DNA from: Ga0077555 sp050250755
Lineage (GTDB): Bacteria; Pseudomonadota; Alphaproteobacteria; Rhizobiales; Hyphomicrobiaceae
Assembly: GCA_050250755.1 (NCBI GenBank)
Contig: JBFWOB010000018.1
Span: 40,420 to 104,419, forward strand
DNA length: 64,000 nucleotides
Direction: 5' to 3'
Made by a program: the position numbers and the translations under genes. This document shows, piece by piece, positions 25,631 to 33,768 of the stretch; positions within the stretch are counted from its first letter, which is position 1; every line of letters starts with the position of its first letter. The notes below the pieces were generated by a model. The model was not told where the DNA came from. It searched no databases and saw only the letters and a list, made by a program, of their open reading frames with translations.

Positions 25631-26656
25631 TCAAGCCCCGGCAACCAGCCCGTCCGAAACCAGGCCGCTCAGCATGCTCCGCCTCCGGAGAAGGCGCTCC
25701 TCAATGGCCTGCGCGATCTCGGCTGCCGAGTCCAACGGCTCGTATGTCCACCCGTCGAGACTCTTAACCTCAGTGGGCAGCGCGCGTGTGGCGCCATAGC
25801 GCCGCAGCGACTCATGGAACCGGCGAAACTTCGGGCTGCCCCCTGACGGTTCGAAAACGTAGACGGGACGGCCCGTCGCAAGAGGTTCGCCGGTCATGTT
25901 CACGCTGTCACCCGTCACGACGAAGAGGTCAGCGTGCGCGAGAAACGCGGGATAGGGATTGTCGCCCGTGCCGTCCCAGAAGAAGCGCGGCGTACCTTCC
26001 GTTGCGCGCAGGACAGCGCGAACGAGGCGCTGGTGACTCCGACGCGAGGGCGTGATGAGAAAGCTTGCCCCGAGCCGCGCGATCGAGGCGATGGAGGCTT
26101 CGAGGCGGTCATCGTCGGCATCGGTGAACTTGTAGACGGCGTTCTTCCCGCCGAGGATCACCGCGACGCGCGGCCCCGGCAAAGCCGAGATCGCGGTGGG
26201 CACCGAGCTTCTAAGGGCCGCGATCCGCTCTGGTGAAAAGGCGTGGGGGGCCGTGAGGGTTGTGATCACGTTCGACCCGCGTCGACGATCGTGCTCGGGA
26301 ACCCAGATAAGATCGGCCGTTCGCGCACTCGTCTTCGGATCTTGCAGCACCACCGTAAACGTCGAGACGCCCGCGTGCCGACGAAGACCGCGGATGTAGG
26401 GAATGCTGAGGCGTCCCGTGGCGATGGCAATATCCGGCCAGGGTGGTGCAAGCAGCTTGCCGGCGCCAATACCGTCGCGCGGGTCGAGCGGGCCATAGGG
26501 GGCGACGAAGCGCCAGACGCCCTGCGGCGCAACCTGCTTCAACTCCCACGTGACGCCAAGCGCCTCGGCGACGCCTTCCGCCTGCACCTTCATGCCGGCC
26601 TTGTCGTCGGTGATGAGCCAGGCCTTGAGGCCAGCGAGCGGTCGCGGGCGAGCCAT
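25631..26656 (-). CDS. Mitochondrial fission ELM1 family protein
   Basis: A 341-residue protein of the ELM1/DUF1022 family, which has a GT-B glycosyltransferase-like fold. Visible segments are 'AWLITDDKAGMKVQAEGVAEAL', 'DIAIATGRLSIPYIRGLRR', 'FTVVLQDPKTSARTADLIWVP' and 'DLFVVTGDSVNMTGEPLATGRPVYVFEPSGGSPKFRRFH'. The bacterial members are found mainly in alphaproteobacteria and are probably envelope glycan or lipid glycosyltransferases; the plant homologue acts in mitochondrial fission. The specific substrate is not known. ATG 26656 with GAGGT upstream fits the family N-terminus. It lies 69 bp upstream of the 2OG oxygenase gene on the same strand and may be cotranscribed with it. Confidence 0.88.
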   Translation of the reverse strand: MARPRPLAGLKAWLITDDKAGMKVQAEGVAEALGVTWELKQVAPQGVWRFVAPYGPLDPRDGIGAGKLLAPPWPDIAIATGRLSIPYIRGLRRHAGVSTFTVVLQDPKTSARTADLIWVPEHDRRRGSNVITTLTAPHAFSPERIAALRSSVPTAISALPGPRVAVILGGKNAVYKFTDADDDRLEASIASIARLGASFLITPSRRSHQRLVRAVLRATEGTPRFFWDGTGDNPYPAFLAHADLFVVTGDSVNMTGEPLATGRPVYVFEPSGGSPKFRRFHESLRRYGATRALPTEVKSLDGWTYEPLDSAAEIAQAIEERLLRRRSMLSGLVSDGLVAGA

Positions 26657-26798
26657 TGTCGGGACCTCGTCGGATGACTGCGGATCAGCGCAAAATTCGC
26701 AGCAGAATTGCTTGATTCTCTTCGACGCCCGCACCTCGCCGTGCTTGAACAGGCGCCGGACTCGAAGCCCGTGAACTACGTAGGAGGCACTATCGCCG

Positions 26799-27275
26799 AT
26801 GCGCGCGCGTCTCGATGCTACCGATTGGCGCATCCTGAAAGAGCTGCAGGCCGACGGCCGCCTCACGAACGTGGCCCTCGCCCAGCGCGTCGGGCTTTCT
26901 CCTCCGCCATGCCTGCGGCGCGTGCAGGCACTGGAGCAGGCGGGGTTCATCCGCGGCTATCATGCCGTGCTCGATGCGGGCCTTACCGGATATGAGGTAG
27001 CTGCCTTTGCCATGGTGACACTGCGTGCGCAGGGCGATGTGGAACTGCGGGAATTCGAAAAGCGGGTTCTGACCTGGCCCATCGTTCGGGAGGCCTACAT
27101 GCTCGCGGGCGACGCCGACTACATGCTGAAGTGCGTGGCGACGGATATGACGAGTTTCCAGACCTTCGTGCTCGATCATCTGACGCCGTTGCCCAACGTG
27201 GCGAGCGTCAAGACGACTGTAGTCCTGCGCGAAGCAAAACACGAACCGGGCGTACCGATCGAAAAGGGCAAGTGA
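26799..27275 (+). CDS. Lrp/AsnC family transcriptional regulator
   Basis: A 158-residue feast/famine regulator. The N-terminal HTH reads 'DATDWRILKELQADGRLTNVALAQRVGLSPPPCLRRVQALEQAG', and the C-terminal ligand-binding RAM domain includes 'WPIVREAYMLAGDADYMLKCVATDMTSFQTFV'. These proteins bind an amino acid and switch oligomeric state on DNA. The gene diverges from the ELM1 gene (142 bp apart) and converges with the AEC carrier gene. Its target is unknown but could include either neighbour. ATG 26799 has AGGAGG upstream at 11-base spacing. Confidence 0.94.
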   Translation: MRARLDATDWRILKELQADGRLTNVALAQRVGLSPPPCLRRVQALEQAGFIRGYHAVLDAGLTGYEVAAFAMVTLRAQGDVELREFEKRVLTWPIVREAYMLAGDADYMLKCVATDMTSFQTFVLDHLTPLPNVASVKTTVVLREAKHEPGVPIEKGK

Positions 27276-27304
27276 GCGCGGGCCTCGACGAGATGAGCAG
27301 CGCC

Positions 27305-28222
27305 TCAGAACAGCCGGACCGCCAAGATCCAGGCCGTGACGAAGATCGGCGAGAGTGCCGTCGAGATGACAACTGCCGTGGAAATGAACTCGGCCTCGGT
27401 CTTGTATTCCGCTGCAAAGATCGTGACGAGCACGCCGACTGGGGTCGCGGCGGCAACCACGATCACGGCCGTCAGGTCAGGCGTGATGCCGATGGCCCAG
27501 CAGATTCCCCAGGAAATGATCGGCGCAACCAGAAACTTGAGGAACAATATGAGGATCTGGGGCGCCCATTCGATGCGGCCGAGACGCGCCGTCGCCACCT
27601 GCGCGCCCAGGGTGTAGAGCGCGAGTGGCGTGAAAATCGAACCCAACAGTTGCATCGGCTGCGACATGACCGTCGGGAGCTCGATCTGGAAGCCTCGCAG
27701 GGCCAATCCGAGCGCAACCGATGGAATGAGTGGCGTCTGGAACGCAATGCGAACCTTCGCCAGTGGGCTCCCGCCGGGCGGCGCGAGCAGTGCAACGCCG
27801 ACCGTGCAAACCAATATGGCCATCAGCGCGGTCAAGACCGATTGGTGGATGATGTATTCCTGACCGAACGCGAGTTGGGTCACCGGGATGCCGAAGAACC
27901 CGACATTCGCGTAGGCGGTACCGAGGCCCATCATGGGCCCTAGCGACTTGCGCATGCGGAAGAGAATGACCAGCAGCCAGCCCAGTGGGATCAGGATCAG
28001 GAACTGGATCGCACCGAAATAGACGACCGGCCAGATCACCGAGATCGGTTGCGTTCCACTCGACAGGAAGTGAACGAGGAACGCGGGCATCACGACATAG
28101 ACTTGCACGCGATTGAGCGTGCCGATGTCGAGCTTCAGTCGCGGTTGCGCCGCGTAGCCAATCACCACCAGCGCGATGATGGGTAGCGTCACCTTTGTCA
28201 GGATGTCTTGGAAGAGGTCCAT
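27305..28222 (-). CDS. AEC family transporter (auxin efflux carrier type)
   Basis: A 305-residue integral membrane carrier with about ten hydrophobic segments ('LPIIALVVIGYA', 'FGAIQFLILIPLGWLLVILF', 'VLTALMAILVCTVGVALLA', 'AVIVVAAATPVGVLVTIFA', 'ISTALSPIFVTAWILAVRLF'). The conserved helix pairs around 'LGTAYANVGFFGIPV' and 'TPLALYTLGAQVA' are typical of PIN/AEC carriers such as MdcF-like malonate transporters. It probably exports or imports a small organic anion. A malonyl-CoA decarboxylase gene is in this window but 33 kb away, so a malonate role is only a guess. ATG 28222 is divergent from the second oxygenase gene. Confidence 0.9.
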   Translation of the reverse strand: MDLFQDILTKVTLPIIALVVIGYAAQPRLKLDIGTLNRVQVYVVMPAFLVHFLSSGTQPISVIWPVVYFGAIQFLILIPLGWLLVILFRMRKSLGPMMGLGTAYANVGFFGIPVTQLAFGQEYIIHQSVLTALMAILVCTVGVALLAPPGGSPLAKVRIAFQTPLIPSVALGLALRGFQIELPTVMSQPMQLLGSIFTPLALYTLGAQVATARLGRIEWAPQILILFLKFLVAPIISWGICWAIGITPDLTAVIVVAAATPVGVLVTIFAAEYKTEAEFISTAVVISTALSPIFVTAWILAVRLF

Positions 28223-28525
28223 GGGCTCGCGCAGCGTTCTCCACGGCGCACGCCGCGGGTGCCTTTTCGTTCAGCCGCAACGGGAGCGCAAGGCAGATTT
28301 CTGGTGGCGTCGGCTGTGGCACTCGCGCGGTATTCGCGGCGACGTCGCACGCACTTTCCCTGCCGCTGCTTCGATTTGGCACGTGACAAGCCTGCCCCCG
28401 TGACGCCTTGCCTCCTAGGGCGCGACAAATTCCGAGTGCTAGTGGGGGAAATAGCGAGACGCCACGGACACACTCGCCTGACTTGCCTGCGAGCGCAGGC
28501 GCCGAGCCAAGGGGGAAGCGTAGAG
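28223..28525. other. Divergent intergenic region, 303 bp
   Basis: Lies between the leftward AEC carrier gene and the rightward oxygenase gene, so it should hold both promoters. The sequence is GC-rich, and I see no clear -35/-10 pair or inverted repeat in it. Confidence 0.5.
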
Positions 28526-29188
28526 ATGTCCAACCAGACCAACGCGATCACGACCGCGCTCCTGAGCAGCATCGAAGCTTCGGAGAAACTTCCACGGCCC
28601 TATCCGCACTGGTTCCTGACCAAGTGTCTCCCCGCGGACGTTGCCGACGACATTGCGGATTTGCCGTTTCCCGCGCCCGCGCTTGGCGGGGTATCGGGCA
28701 AGCGCGAGTTGCATAACGCAACACGCAGATATTTCGACGTCGAGAACAGGGCCAAGTATCCTGTCGTCGGCGCGTTCGCCGAGGCGTTCCAGTCGCGCGC
28801 GGTGACCGACCGGATCGCGAACTACTTCGGGACGAAGCTCGGCGGCACCTATCTGCGCCTCGAGTACGCCCAGGACACCAATGGCTTTTGGCTGGAGCCA
28901 CATACCGATCTCGGCGTGAAGGTGTTCACGATGCTGCTCTATCTGTCGAAGGATCCCAGCCACAAGAACCTAGGCACCGACGTCTACGATGCTCAAAAGC
29001 AGCACGTCGGCCGCTCGCCGTTCTCACCGAACGCGGCCATGGTCTTCGTGCCGTCGACCGACACCTATCACGGTTTCGAGCCGCGGCAGATCGACGGCAT
29101 CCGCAAGTCGATCATCATCAACTATGTCACGGACGAATGGAGGGCGCGTGAGCAGCTCTCGTTCCCCGATATGCCAATTGCAGCTTAG
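28526..29188 (+). CDS. 2-oxoglutarate/Fe(II)-dependent oxygenase family protein, copy 2
   Basis: A 220-residue non-heme iron oxygenase. His126 and Asp128 in 'LEPHTDLGVKVF', His182 in 'STDTYHGFEPRQ' and Arg193 in 'GIRKSIIINY' form the iron and 2-oxoglutarate sites. The strands 'TMLLYLSKDPSHKNLGTDVY' and 'NAAMVFVPSTD' are as expected. It resembles capsular or lipid A modification oxygenases in shape only; no substrate is evident. ATG 28526 has an AAGGGGGAAG ribosome site. It is a distant paralogue of the oxygenase at 24941-25561, with the same fold but little sequence identity outside the metal motifs. Confidence 0.9.
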   Translation: MSNQTNAITTALLSSIEASEKLPRPYPHWFLTKCLPADVADDIADLPFPAPALGGVSGKRELHNATRRYFDVENRAKYPVVGAFAEAFQSRAVTDRIANYFGTKLGGTYLRLEYAQDTNGFWLEPHTDLGVKVFTMLLYLSKDPSHKNLGTDVYDAQKQHVGRSPFSPNAAMVFVPSTDTYHGFEPRQIDGIRKSIIINYVTDEWRAREQLSFPDMPIAA

Positions 29189-29341
29189 GGCGCAACGCCT
29201 TCGCTAACCTATCGGTTCGGTGTCACAGACCGGCCGCATGGTTCGCGATCGCGGACAAACTACGCCACGTGATCCCGGGTCGTTGTGCGAGCCTCCCGTC
29301 CGCGCTCTGCCCGGGAACACAACAGGATATGGCAACGCCAT

Positions 29342-29518
29342 CTATCTGGATCGGCCGATTGCAATCCCGACCACAAGGCCGATCACTGCACCGAGCGGTC
29401 CCGCGATCAGCGCCGATGTGGCTGCGATCTCGACGGACTTGTCGTGCGTGTTGTCCGAAAGTGTTGAAACGAGTAGCGCACCGATCCCCACGCCAACGGC
29501 ATAACCGACGAAGTCCAA
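29342..29518 (-). CDS. Putative 58-residue two-helix membrane peptide, TTG start
   Basis: An open frame read from TTG 29518 encodes a hydrophobic peptide with two likely membrane helices rich in Gly ('VGYAVGVGIGALLVSTL' and 'AGPLGAVIGLVVGIAIG') joined by a charged loop 'SDNTHDKSVEIAATS'. The loop/helix layout resembles Gly-zipper membrane peptides. There is no ATG, because an in-frame stop lies just upstream, so the TTG start is inferred; a GGGCAG motif precedes it. It begins 24 bp after the stop of the papain-like gene on the same strand, which suggests cotranscription. It could also be a degenerate remnant. Confidence 0.5.
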   Translation of the reverse strand: MDFVGYAVGVGIGALLVSTLSDNTHDKSVEIAATSALIAGPLGAVIGLVVGIAIGRSR

Positions 29519-29542
29519 GCACTGCCCATAGGGCCGGTCTCA

Positions 29543-30043
29543 TCAGACGCCCAGCTCCCGCCGAACCTCGAAGACTTCCATGATCCGGGCGCCCTTGTGA
29601 GGGCCGTCACAGACGAATTGCCACTTGCCCTCGGAATAGGTGTCGCAGAGCTTGACGCCCTTGATCAGCACCCAATGCCCTTCCTTGCCTTTGTGGATCG
29701 CCAGGATGTAGTGGGTCCACGCATTGCGCGGCTTCTGCATCCAGCTCCAGAGGCTCGGGCGCTCCTTGCGAGCGAGGTGCATGTAGCTTTCCTTGACATC
29801 CATACGATAACCGAAGCGTGAGAGCGCTGCCGCCACCTCATCGGTGTTGGTGCCTTTGACGATCGATTTCGTATTGGTGTCAGGCGCGCGGAAGGCACGG
29901 ATCTCGTCCTCGATGCGCGAGATCGGATAACCGGTGATTGCGGAAAGCACGAACGGCCCGCAAAAGGCAACCCGGCCCGTATCGTTTCTGACCTCATTCA
30001 ATGAGGATGTGAGGCGCGCGGAGGCGCCGACCTTTGCCAGCAT
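29543..30043 (-). CDS. Papain-like cysteine peptidase-like protein (C39-like), 166 residues
   Basis: No family name can be given with confidence, but the layout matches a papain-like cysteine peptidase. The Cys is at residue 28 in 'NDTGRVAFCGPFVLSAITG' (the C-G-P pattern of C39-like enzymes), His123 is in 'KEGHWVLIKG', and Asp134 is in 'LCDTYSEGKW'. A Gln four to ten residues before the Cys, used for the oxyanion hole in many papain-fold enzymes, is absent; Asn20 or Asp21 may replace it. There is no signal peptide, so it is probably cytoplasmic. It lies 25 bp before a small membrane peptide and is divergent from an IlvD/Edd gene. A processing or toxin-like role is speculative. Confidence 0.65.
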   Translation of the reverse strand: MLAKVGASARLTSSLNEVRNDTGRVAFCGPFVLSAITGYPISRIEDEIRAFRAPDTNTKSIVKGTNTDEVAAALSRFGYRMDVKESYMHLARKERPSLWSWMQKPRNAWTHYILAIHKGKEGHWVLIKGVKLCDTYSEGKWQFVCDGPHKGARIMEVFEVRRELGV

Positions 30044-30075
30044 GGCACAGGACCTGGGAGTTGGGGATGATGATT

Positions 30076-30092
30076 AATGGAATCTTTCCATT
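30076..30092. promoter_or_regulatory. Perfect 7-bp inverted repeat upstream of the papain-like gene
   Basis: AATGGAA (30076-30082) and TTCCATT (30086-30092) lie 3 bp apart, starting 33 bp upstream of the papain-like gene start, in the 314-bp divergent region (30044-30357) that also precedes the IlvD-type gene. It looks like an operator for a dimeric regulator. The rest of the region shows nothing definite. Confidence 0.4.
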
Positions 30093-30357
30093 GAAGTCTT
30101 GATGAAGCGTTAAGTCCGGGCGCATCCTCTCGGCGATCCTCGTTGGTTCTGCCGAGCGCGCGCGAACACCCGACATCAATCCGAGCGGTGACGGTTGGGT
30201 CTGGCTCTGCCCGGCCCCGGCCACATATGCTGGCGGATCGAGAGGTGTCGGCAGCTCACCCCTGACGATACCCAGCGACGGACAATGCGGATCAGACCGG
30301 CAAGTATGCAGCACCCGCCGGAAGACCCCTGAATGACGCGAGAGGAGCAAAGGCGGC

Positions 30358-32148
30358 ATGGCAAAGAAAACGAAGGCGGGGTCGAAGGCCGGTGGTAATG
30401 CGGGCGACGGCGAGAAGCTGCCCTTAGGTCAGCGCGCCGCCCGCGGATATATGCGAGGCCTGCAGAACTACGGCGACCCGGATTTCTCGGTCTACCTGCG
30501 GCGCGCCTTCGCCCGCTCGATGGGCTATTCTCTGGATGAGCTTTCGCGCCCGGTGATCGGCATTGCCAACACCTACAGCCGCTTCAATCCATGCCACCGT
30601 CACTTCCCCGAGTTGGTCGACGCGATCAAGCGCGGCATCCAGGCGGCGGGCGGTCTCGCGCTCGAATTTCCGACCATCTCCGTGCACGAATCCACGCTGC
30701 AGCCGAACTCAATGAAGTTTCGCAACCTGATGGCGATGGACACCGAGGAGATGATCCGCGCGCAGCCGATGGATGCCGTAGTGCTGATGGGCGGCTGCGA
30801 CAAGACTGTGCCAGCGCAGCTCATGGGCGCAGCGAGCGCAGCCAAACCGGCGATTCAGTTGATCGGCGGGCCACAGATGACGGGCCGTTTTCGGGAGCAT
30901 CGCGTCGGCGCGTGCACCGATTGCCGGAAATTCTGGGTCGAATACCGGGCCGGACGGATGTCGGCGCCAGAGCTCGAAGAAGCCGAGGGACGTCTGGTCA
31001 CGACGGCGGGGACGTGCGCTGTGATGGGCACGGCTTCGACCATGGCGGCCATCGGCGAGTCGCTTGGCATGACCCTACCCGGCACCGCTGCTATTCCCGC
31101 CGTCCATGCAGACCGGCTTCGGGCCGCAGAGGCGACCGGCACAGCCGCGGTCAGGCTCGCCCATTCGGGCCTTACCCCCGACCAAATCATCACTGCGAAG
31201 TCGCTCGATAACGCGACGCGTGTGCTGCTCGCCCTCGGCGGATCGACAAACGGCGTCGTGCATCTCGCCGCCATCGCGGGACGTCTCGGCCTGACATTCG
31301 ATCTCAATCGCTTCAATGAACTCTCCGATACGACACCTGTGCTGGCGGCGGTGAAGCCGGTCGGCAACGAATTCTACATGGAGGACTTCTACGCGGCCGG
31401 CGCTATTGGGGCCGTGCTGCGCGAACTGAAACCGCTTCTGCATCTCGACTGTATGACCGTCGCCGGCGAAACGCTCGGCGACAGGCTACAGGCGGAAGAG
31501 GCGATCTGGGTCGATCGTCGCGTGATCAAGCCGGCTTCCGATCCGATCGAGCCGGAAGGCGGTCTCGTTGCACTGTTCGGATCGCTCGCTCCGGAAGGTG
31601 CCATCATCAAACGCTCGGCCGCGACGCCAGCGTTGTTCGAGAAGACGGGGCGAGCCGTCGTCTTCTCGAGCCTCGACGACATGAACGAACGCGTTGACGA
31701 TCCCGATCTCGACGTGACGGAGGACGATTTCCTGGTGCTTCAGAATGTCGGACCGGCCTCGCCCGCATCGATGCCGGAAGCCGGCTTTCTACCGATCCCA
31801 AAGAAGCTGCTGCGCAAGGGCGTGAAAGACATGGTGCGCATGTCGGATGCGCGGATGTCGGGCACGGCCTACGGGACGATCATTCTGCATATCGCTCCCG
31901 AGTCGTGGATCGGAGGGCCACTGTCGCTTGTCCGTTCGGGCGACATGATCAAGCTGTCGGTGAAGGAACGGCGGCTCGATCTTCTCGTGGACGAGGCCGA
32001 GTTGCAGAGGCGGCGAGAGGAATGGGCCAAGGAGAAGCGCCCCCTTCCCGACCGTGGCTACGACCGTCTGTTCCGAGAAAGCGTGCTGCAGGCGCCGCAA
32101 GGCGCAGACTTTGCTTTCCTCGTGAAAGGCGGCGGCGCGAAGGTGTGA
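30358..32148 (+). CDS. IlvD/Edd family dehydratase (sugar-acid dehydratase type)
   Basis: A 596-residue Fe-S enzyme that dehydrates a hydroxyacid. The cluster cysteines are in 'NTYSRFNPCHRHFPEL', 'VLMGGCDKTVPAQLMGAA' and 'TTAGTCAVMGTASTMA', and the substrate region has 'PAIQLIGGPQMTGRF' and 'GACTDCRKFWVEYRAG'. The last motif and the length favour L-arabonate/D-xylonate dehydratases over dihydroxy-acid dehydratase (IlvD) or Edd. ATG 30358 has a GAGAGGAG site 8 bases upstream. The N-terminal 20 residues are Lys/Gly-rich and outside the family core. No other sugar-acid catabolism genes are adjacent. Confidence 0.88.
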   Translation: MAKKTKAGSKAGGNAGDGEKLPLGQRAARGYMRGLQNYGDPDFSVYLRRAFARSMGYSLDELSRPVIGIANTYSRFNPCHRHFPELVDAIKRGIQAAGGLALEFPTISVHESTLQPNSMKFRNLMAMDTEEMIRAQPMDAVVLMGGCDKTVPAQLMGAASAAKPAIQLIGGPQMTGRFREHRVGACTDCRKFWVEYRAGRMSAPELEEAEGRLVTTAGTCAVMGTASTMAAIGESLGMTLPGTAAIPAVHADRLRAAEATGTAAVRLAHSGLTPDQIITAKSLDNATRVLLALGGSTNGVVHLAAIAGRLGLTFDLNRFNELSDTTPVLAAVKPVGNEFYMEDFYAAGAIGAVLRELKPLLHLDCMTVAGETLGDRLQAEEAIWVDRRVIKPASDPIEPEGGLVALFGSLAPEGAIIKRSAATPALFEKTGRAVVFSSLDDMNERVDDPDLDVTEDDFLVLQNVGPASPASMPEAGFLPIPKKLLRKGVKDMVRMSDARMSGTAYGTIILHIAPESWIGGPLSLVRSGDMIKLSVKERRLDLLVDEAELQRRREEWAKEKRPLPDRGYDRLFRESVLQAPQGADFAFLVKGGGAKV

Positions 32149-32295
32149 AGCCACGTCGGCCCACGTCCGCGTTTACGGCTTATTTACCGCGCCAGTCTGC
32201 ACCTTCTGCCAGTGAGCGGACTTTAATCGAGTCTGTGCTAGCCGTGATGGCTGCCAATTCGAGGCAGGTTCCGTCTGAGGGCATAGGGGCATTCG

Positions 32296-33480
32296 ATGCA
32301 TGAGGCCGACGTCGCGATCGTGGGCGGGGGCGTTGCAGGGTCGCTCGCGGCTCTCATGCTGGGCCGAGCAGGTTACCGGGTCTGCCTTGTCGATCCAGCG
32401 GAGCGTCACGGTCCGGACTTCAGGTGCGAAAAGCTCGAGCATACCCACTTGCGGGCTTTGAGCCGGGCCGGTGTGCTCGGGGATGTGTTGCCTGGAACCC
32501 TTCGTTACGAAGACATCTGGATCGGGCGTGGCGGGCGCCTTGTCGAGCATCGCCACGCGGTCGAGTACGGCATCGACTACGCCAGTCTGGTGAACAGACT
32601 GCGCGGCCTCATCCCGCAGCATGTGTCTATCCTTGCGGACAAGGTGATCGAAGACGAGCAGGACCCGCAGACGCTGCATCGGCGATTGCGCCTCGCGAGC
32701 GGCGCCACGATCGATGCGCGGCTGGTTGTATTAGCGGCAGGCGCGAATGCCGACACACTGACGACCTTCGGCTATGTCCGTCGCATGGTGCGCCCGTGCC
32801 ATTCGATCTCGATCGGCTTCGATCTCATTCCAAGCAACAGCCGGCTGAAGGATCTGGGCGCGCTGACGTGGTTCGGCGAGCAGCCGCAGGACCGCATCGC
32901 CTATCTGACGATTTTTCCGCTTCCTGATCGGCTGCGAGCGAACCTGTTCGTCTATCGATCGACCAACGACCCGTGGCTACGGCAGTTTCGCGATCGTCCG
33001 GCCGCAACCCTCATCGATAGCCTGCCGGGCTTCTCCAACGCCATCGGATCGCTCGAGATTGCGAGTCCCATGCGTTTCCGGCCGGTCGATCTGATCGATA
33101 CCGATGTCGGTGCTCAGTCCGCGGTGGTGGTGGTCGGCGACGCTTTCAGCACGGCCTGTCCGGCAAGCGGAACGGGCGCCAGCAAGGCGATGGTCGACGT
33201 CGAACGGCTGTGCAATGCCTATATTCCCAGTTGGCTCGAGACAGGTACGATGGGCGCTCGGCAGCTTTCCGCCTTCTATCGAGACCCTGAGAAACGAGCG
33301 AGCGACAGGCATTCGCGCAAGACCTCACTCTTTGCCCGCCGCATTGCGCTCGAGGAGGGCGGGCTATGGAGCGCCTACCGCTGGATGCGCGGCGCCGCTT
33401 CCCGAAGCCGGCACTTTCTCCCCCACCCCCGTGAGGCCGTCGAACCGGTTGCCGCAACGCGGCACTCCGCGGCCCACTGA
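32296..33480 (+). CDS. FAD-dependent oxidoreductase (FAD_binding_3-like)
   Basis: A 394-residue flavoprotein. The ADP-binding motif 'DVAIVGGGVAGSLAALMLG' is at residues 5-23, with Asp at the end of strand 2 ('VCLVDPAERHG'). Later 'VVVVGDAFSTACPASGTGASKAMVDVERL' is the second FAD motif (G-D-A-x(8)-G-x-G) of the PHBH-like hydroxylases and tryptophan halogenase-like proteins. No aromatic hydroxylase active-site residues can be asserted. The C-terminal 50 residues are basic and variable. It probably oxidises or hydroxylates a small substrate or lipid. It is followed by a tRNA gene 100 bp away. Confidence 0.85.
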   Translation: MHEADVAIVGGGVAGSLAALMLGRAGYRVCLVDPAERHGPDFRCEKLEHTHLRALSRAGVLGDVLPGTLRYEDIWIGRGGRLVEHRHAVEYGIDYASLVNRLRGLIPQHVSILADKVIEDEQDPQTLHRRLRLASGATIDARLVVLAAGANADTLTTFGYVRRMVRPCHSISIGFDLIPSNSRLKDLGALTWFGEQPQDRIAYLTIFPLPDRLRANLFVYRSTNDPWLRQFRDRPAATLIDSLPGFSNAIGSLEIASPMRFRPVDLIDTDVGAQSAVVVVGDAFSTACPASGTGASKAMVDVERLCNAYIPSWLETGTMGARQLSAFYRDPEKRASDRHSRKTSLFARRIALEEGGLWSAYRWMRGAASRSRHFLPHPREAVEPVAATRHSAAH

Positions 33481-33539
33481 GGCCAGATCGCCGGGCAAGG
33501 CCCGTCGAGAGTAAGCTCGCGAAGCACGCCGCGCATCAC

Positions 33540-33569
33540 TTGACAGCACTCCCGGCTCGTCCGTATATC
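33540..33569 (+). promoter_or_regulatory. Promoter of the tRNA gene
   Basis: TTGACA at 33540-33545, an 18-bp spacer and TATATC at 33564-33569. The -35 hexamer is a perfect consensus match. The start point would be near 33576, just upstream of the tRNA 5' end. Confidence 0.75.
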
Positions 33570-33580
33570 CCGCAGCTTAC

Positions 33581-33657
33581 GGCGGGATAGCTCAGGTGGT
33601 TAGAGCGAAGGTCTCATAATCCTTAGGTCGGCGGTTCAAGTCCGCCTCCCGCTACCA
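33581..33657 (+). tRNA. tRNA with CAU anticodon (tRNA-Met elongator, or tRNA-Ile2)
   Basis: A complete cloverleaf of 77 nt including an encoded CCA. The acceptor stem is GGCGGGA/TCCCGCT with a G1-U72 pair. The D-arm starts at 33590, the anticodon stem is AAGGT/TCCTT with loop CTCATAA (anticodon CAT at 33615-33617), and the T-arm is GGCGG/CCGCC with TTCAAGT. The U31-U39 mismatch is odd. Initiator tRNA is ruled out because the acceptor is paired at 1-72 as G-U and the three G-C pairs of initiator anticodon stems are absent. Choosing between elongator Met and lysidine-modified Ile2 is not possible from sequence alone. Confidence 0.96.
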
Positions 33658-33768
33658 TTCCCACGCTTTCCAGCCACCACTGGCGACGCTAGCCGGAAGG
33701 CTACATCAGAGCAGCACGGTGGGGATAAGTTGGGCATCCAGACGCCTGATTTCTTGGGCGCTCATATC

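Noticed and set aside
29407..29610. An ATG-started open frame overlapping the membrane peptide frame
   Set aside because: It encodes an Arg/Ser-rich shadow; the other frame gives two clean hydrophobic helices.
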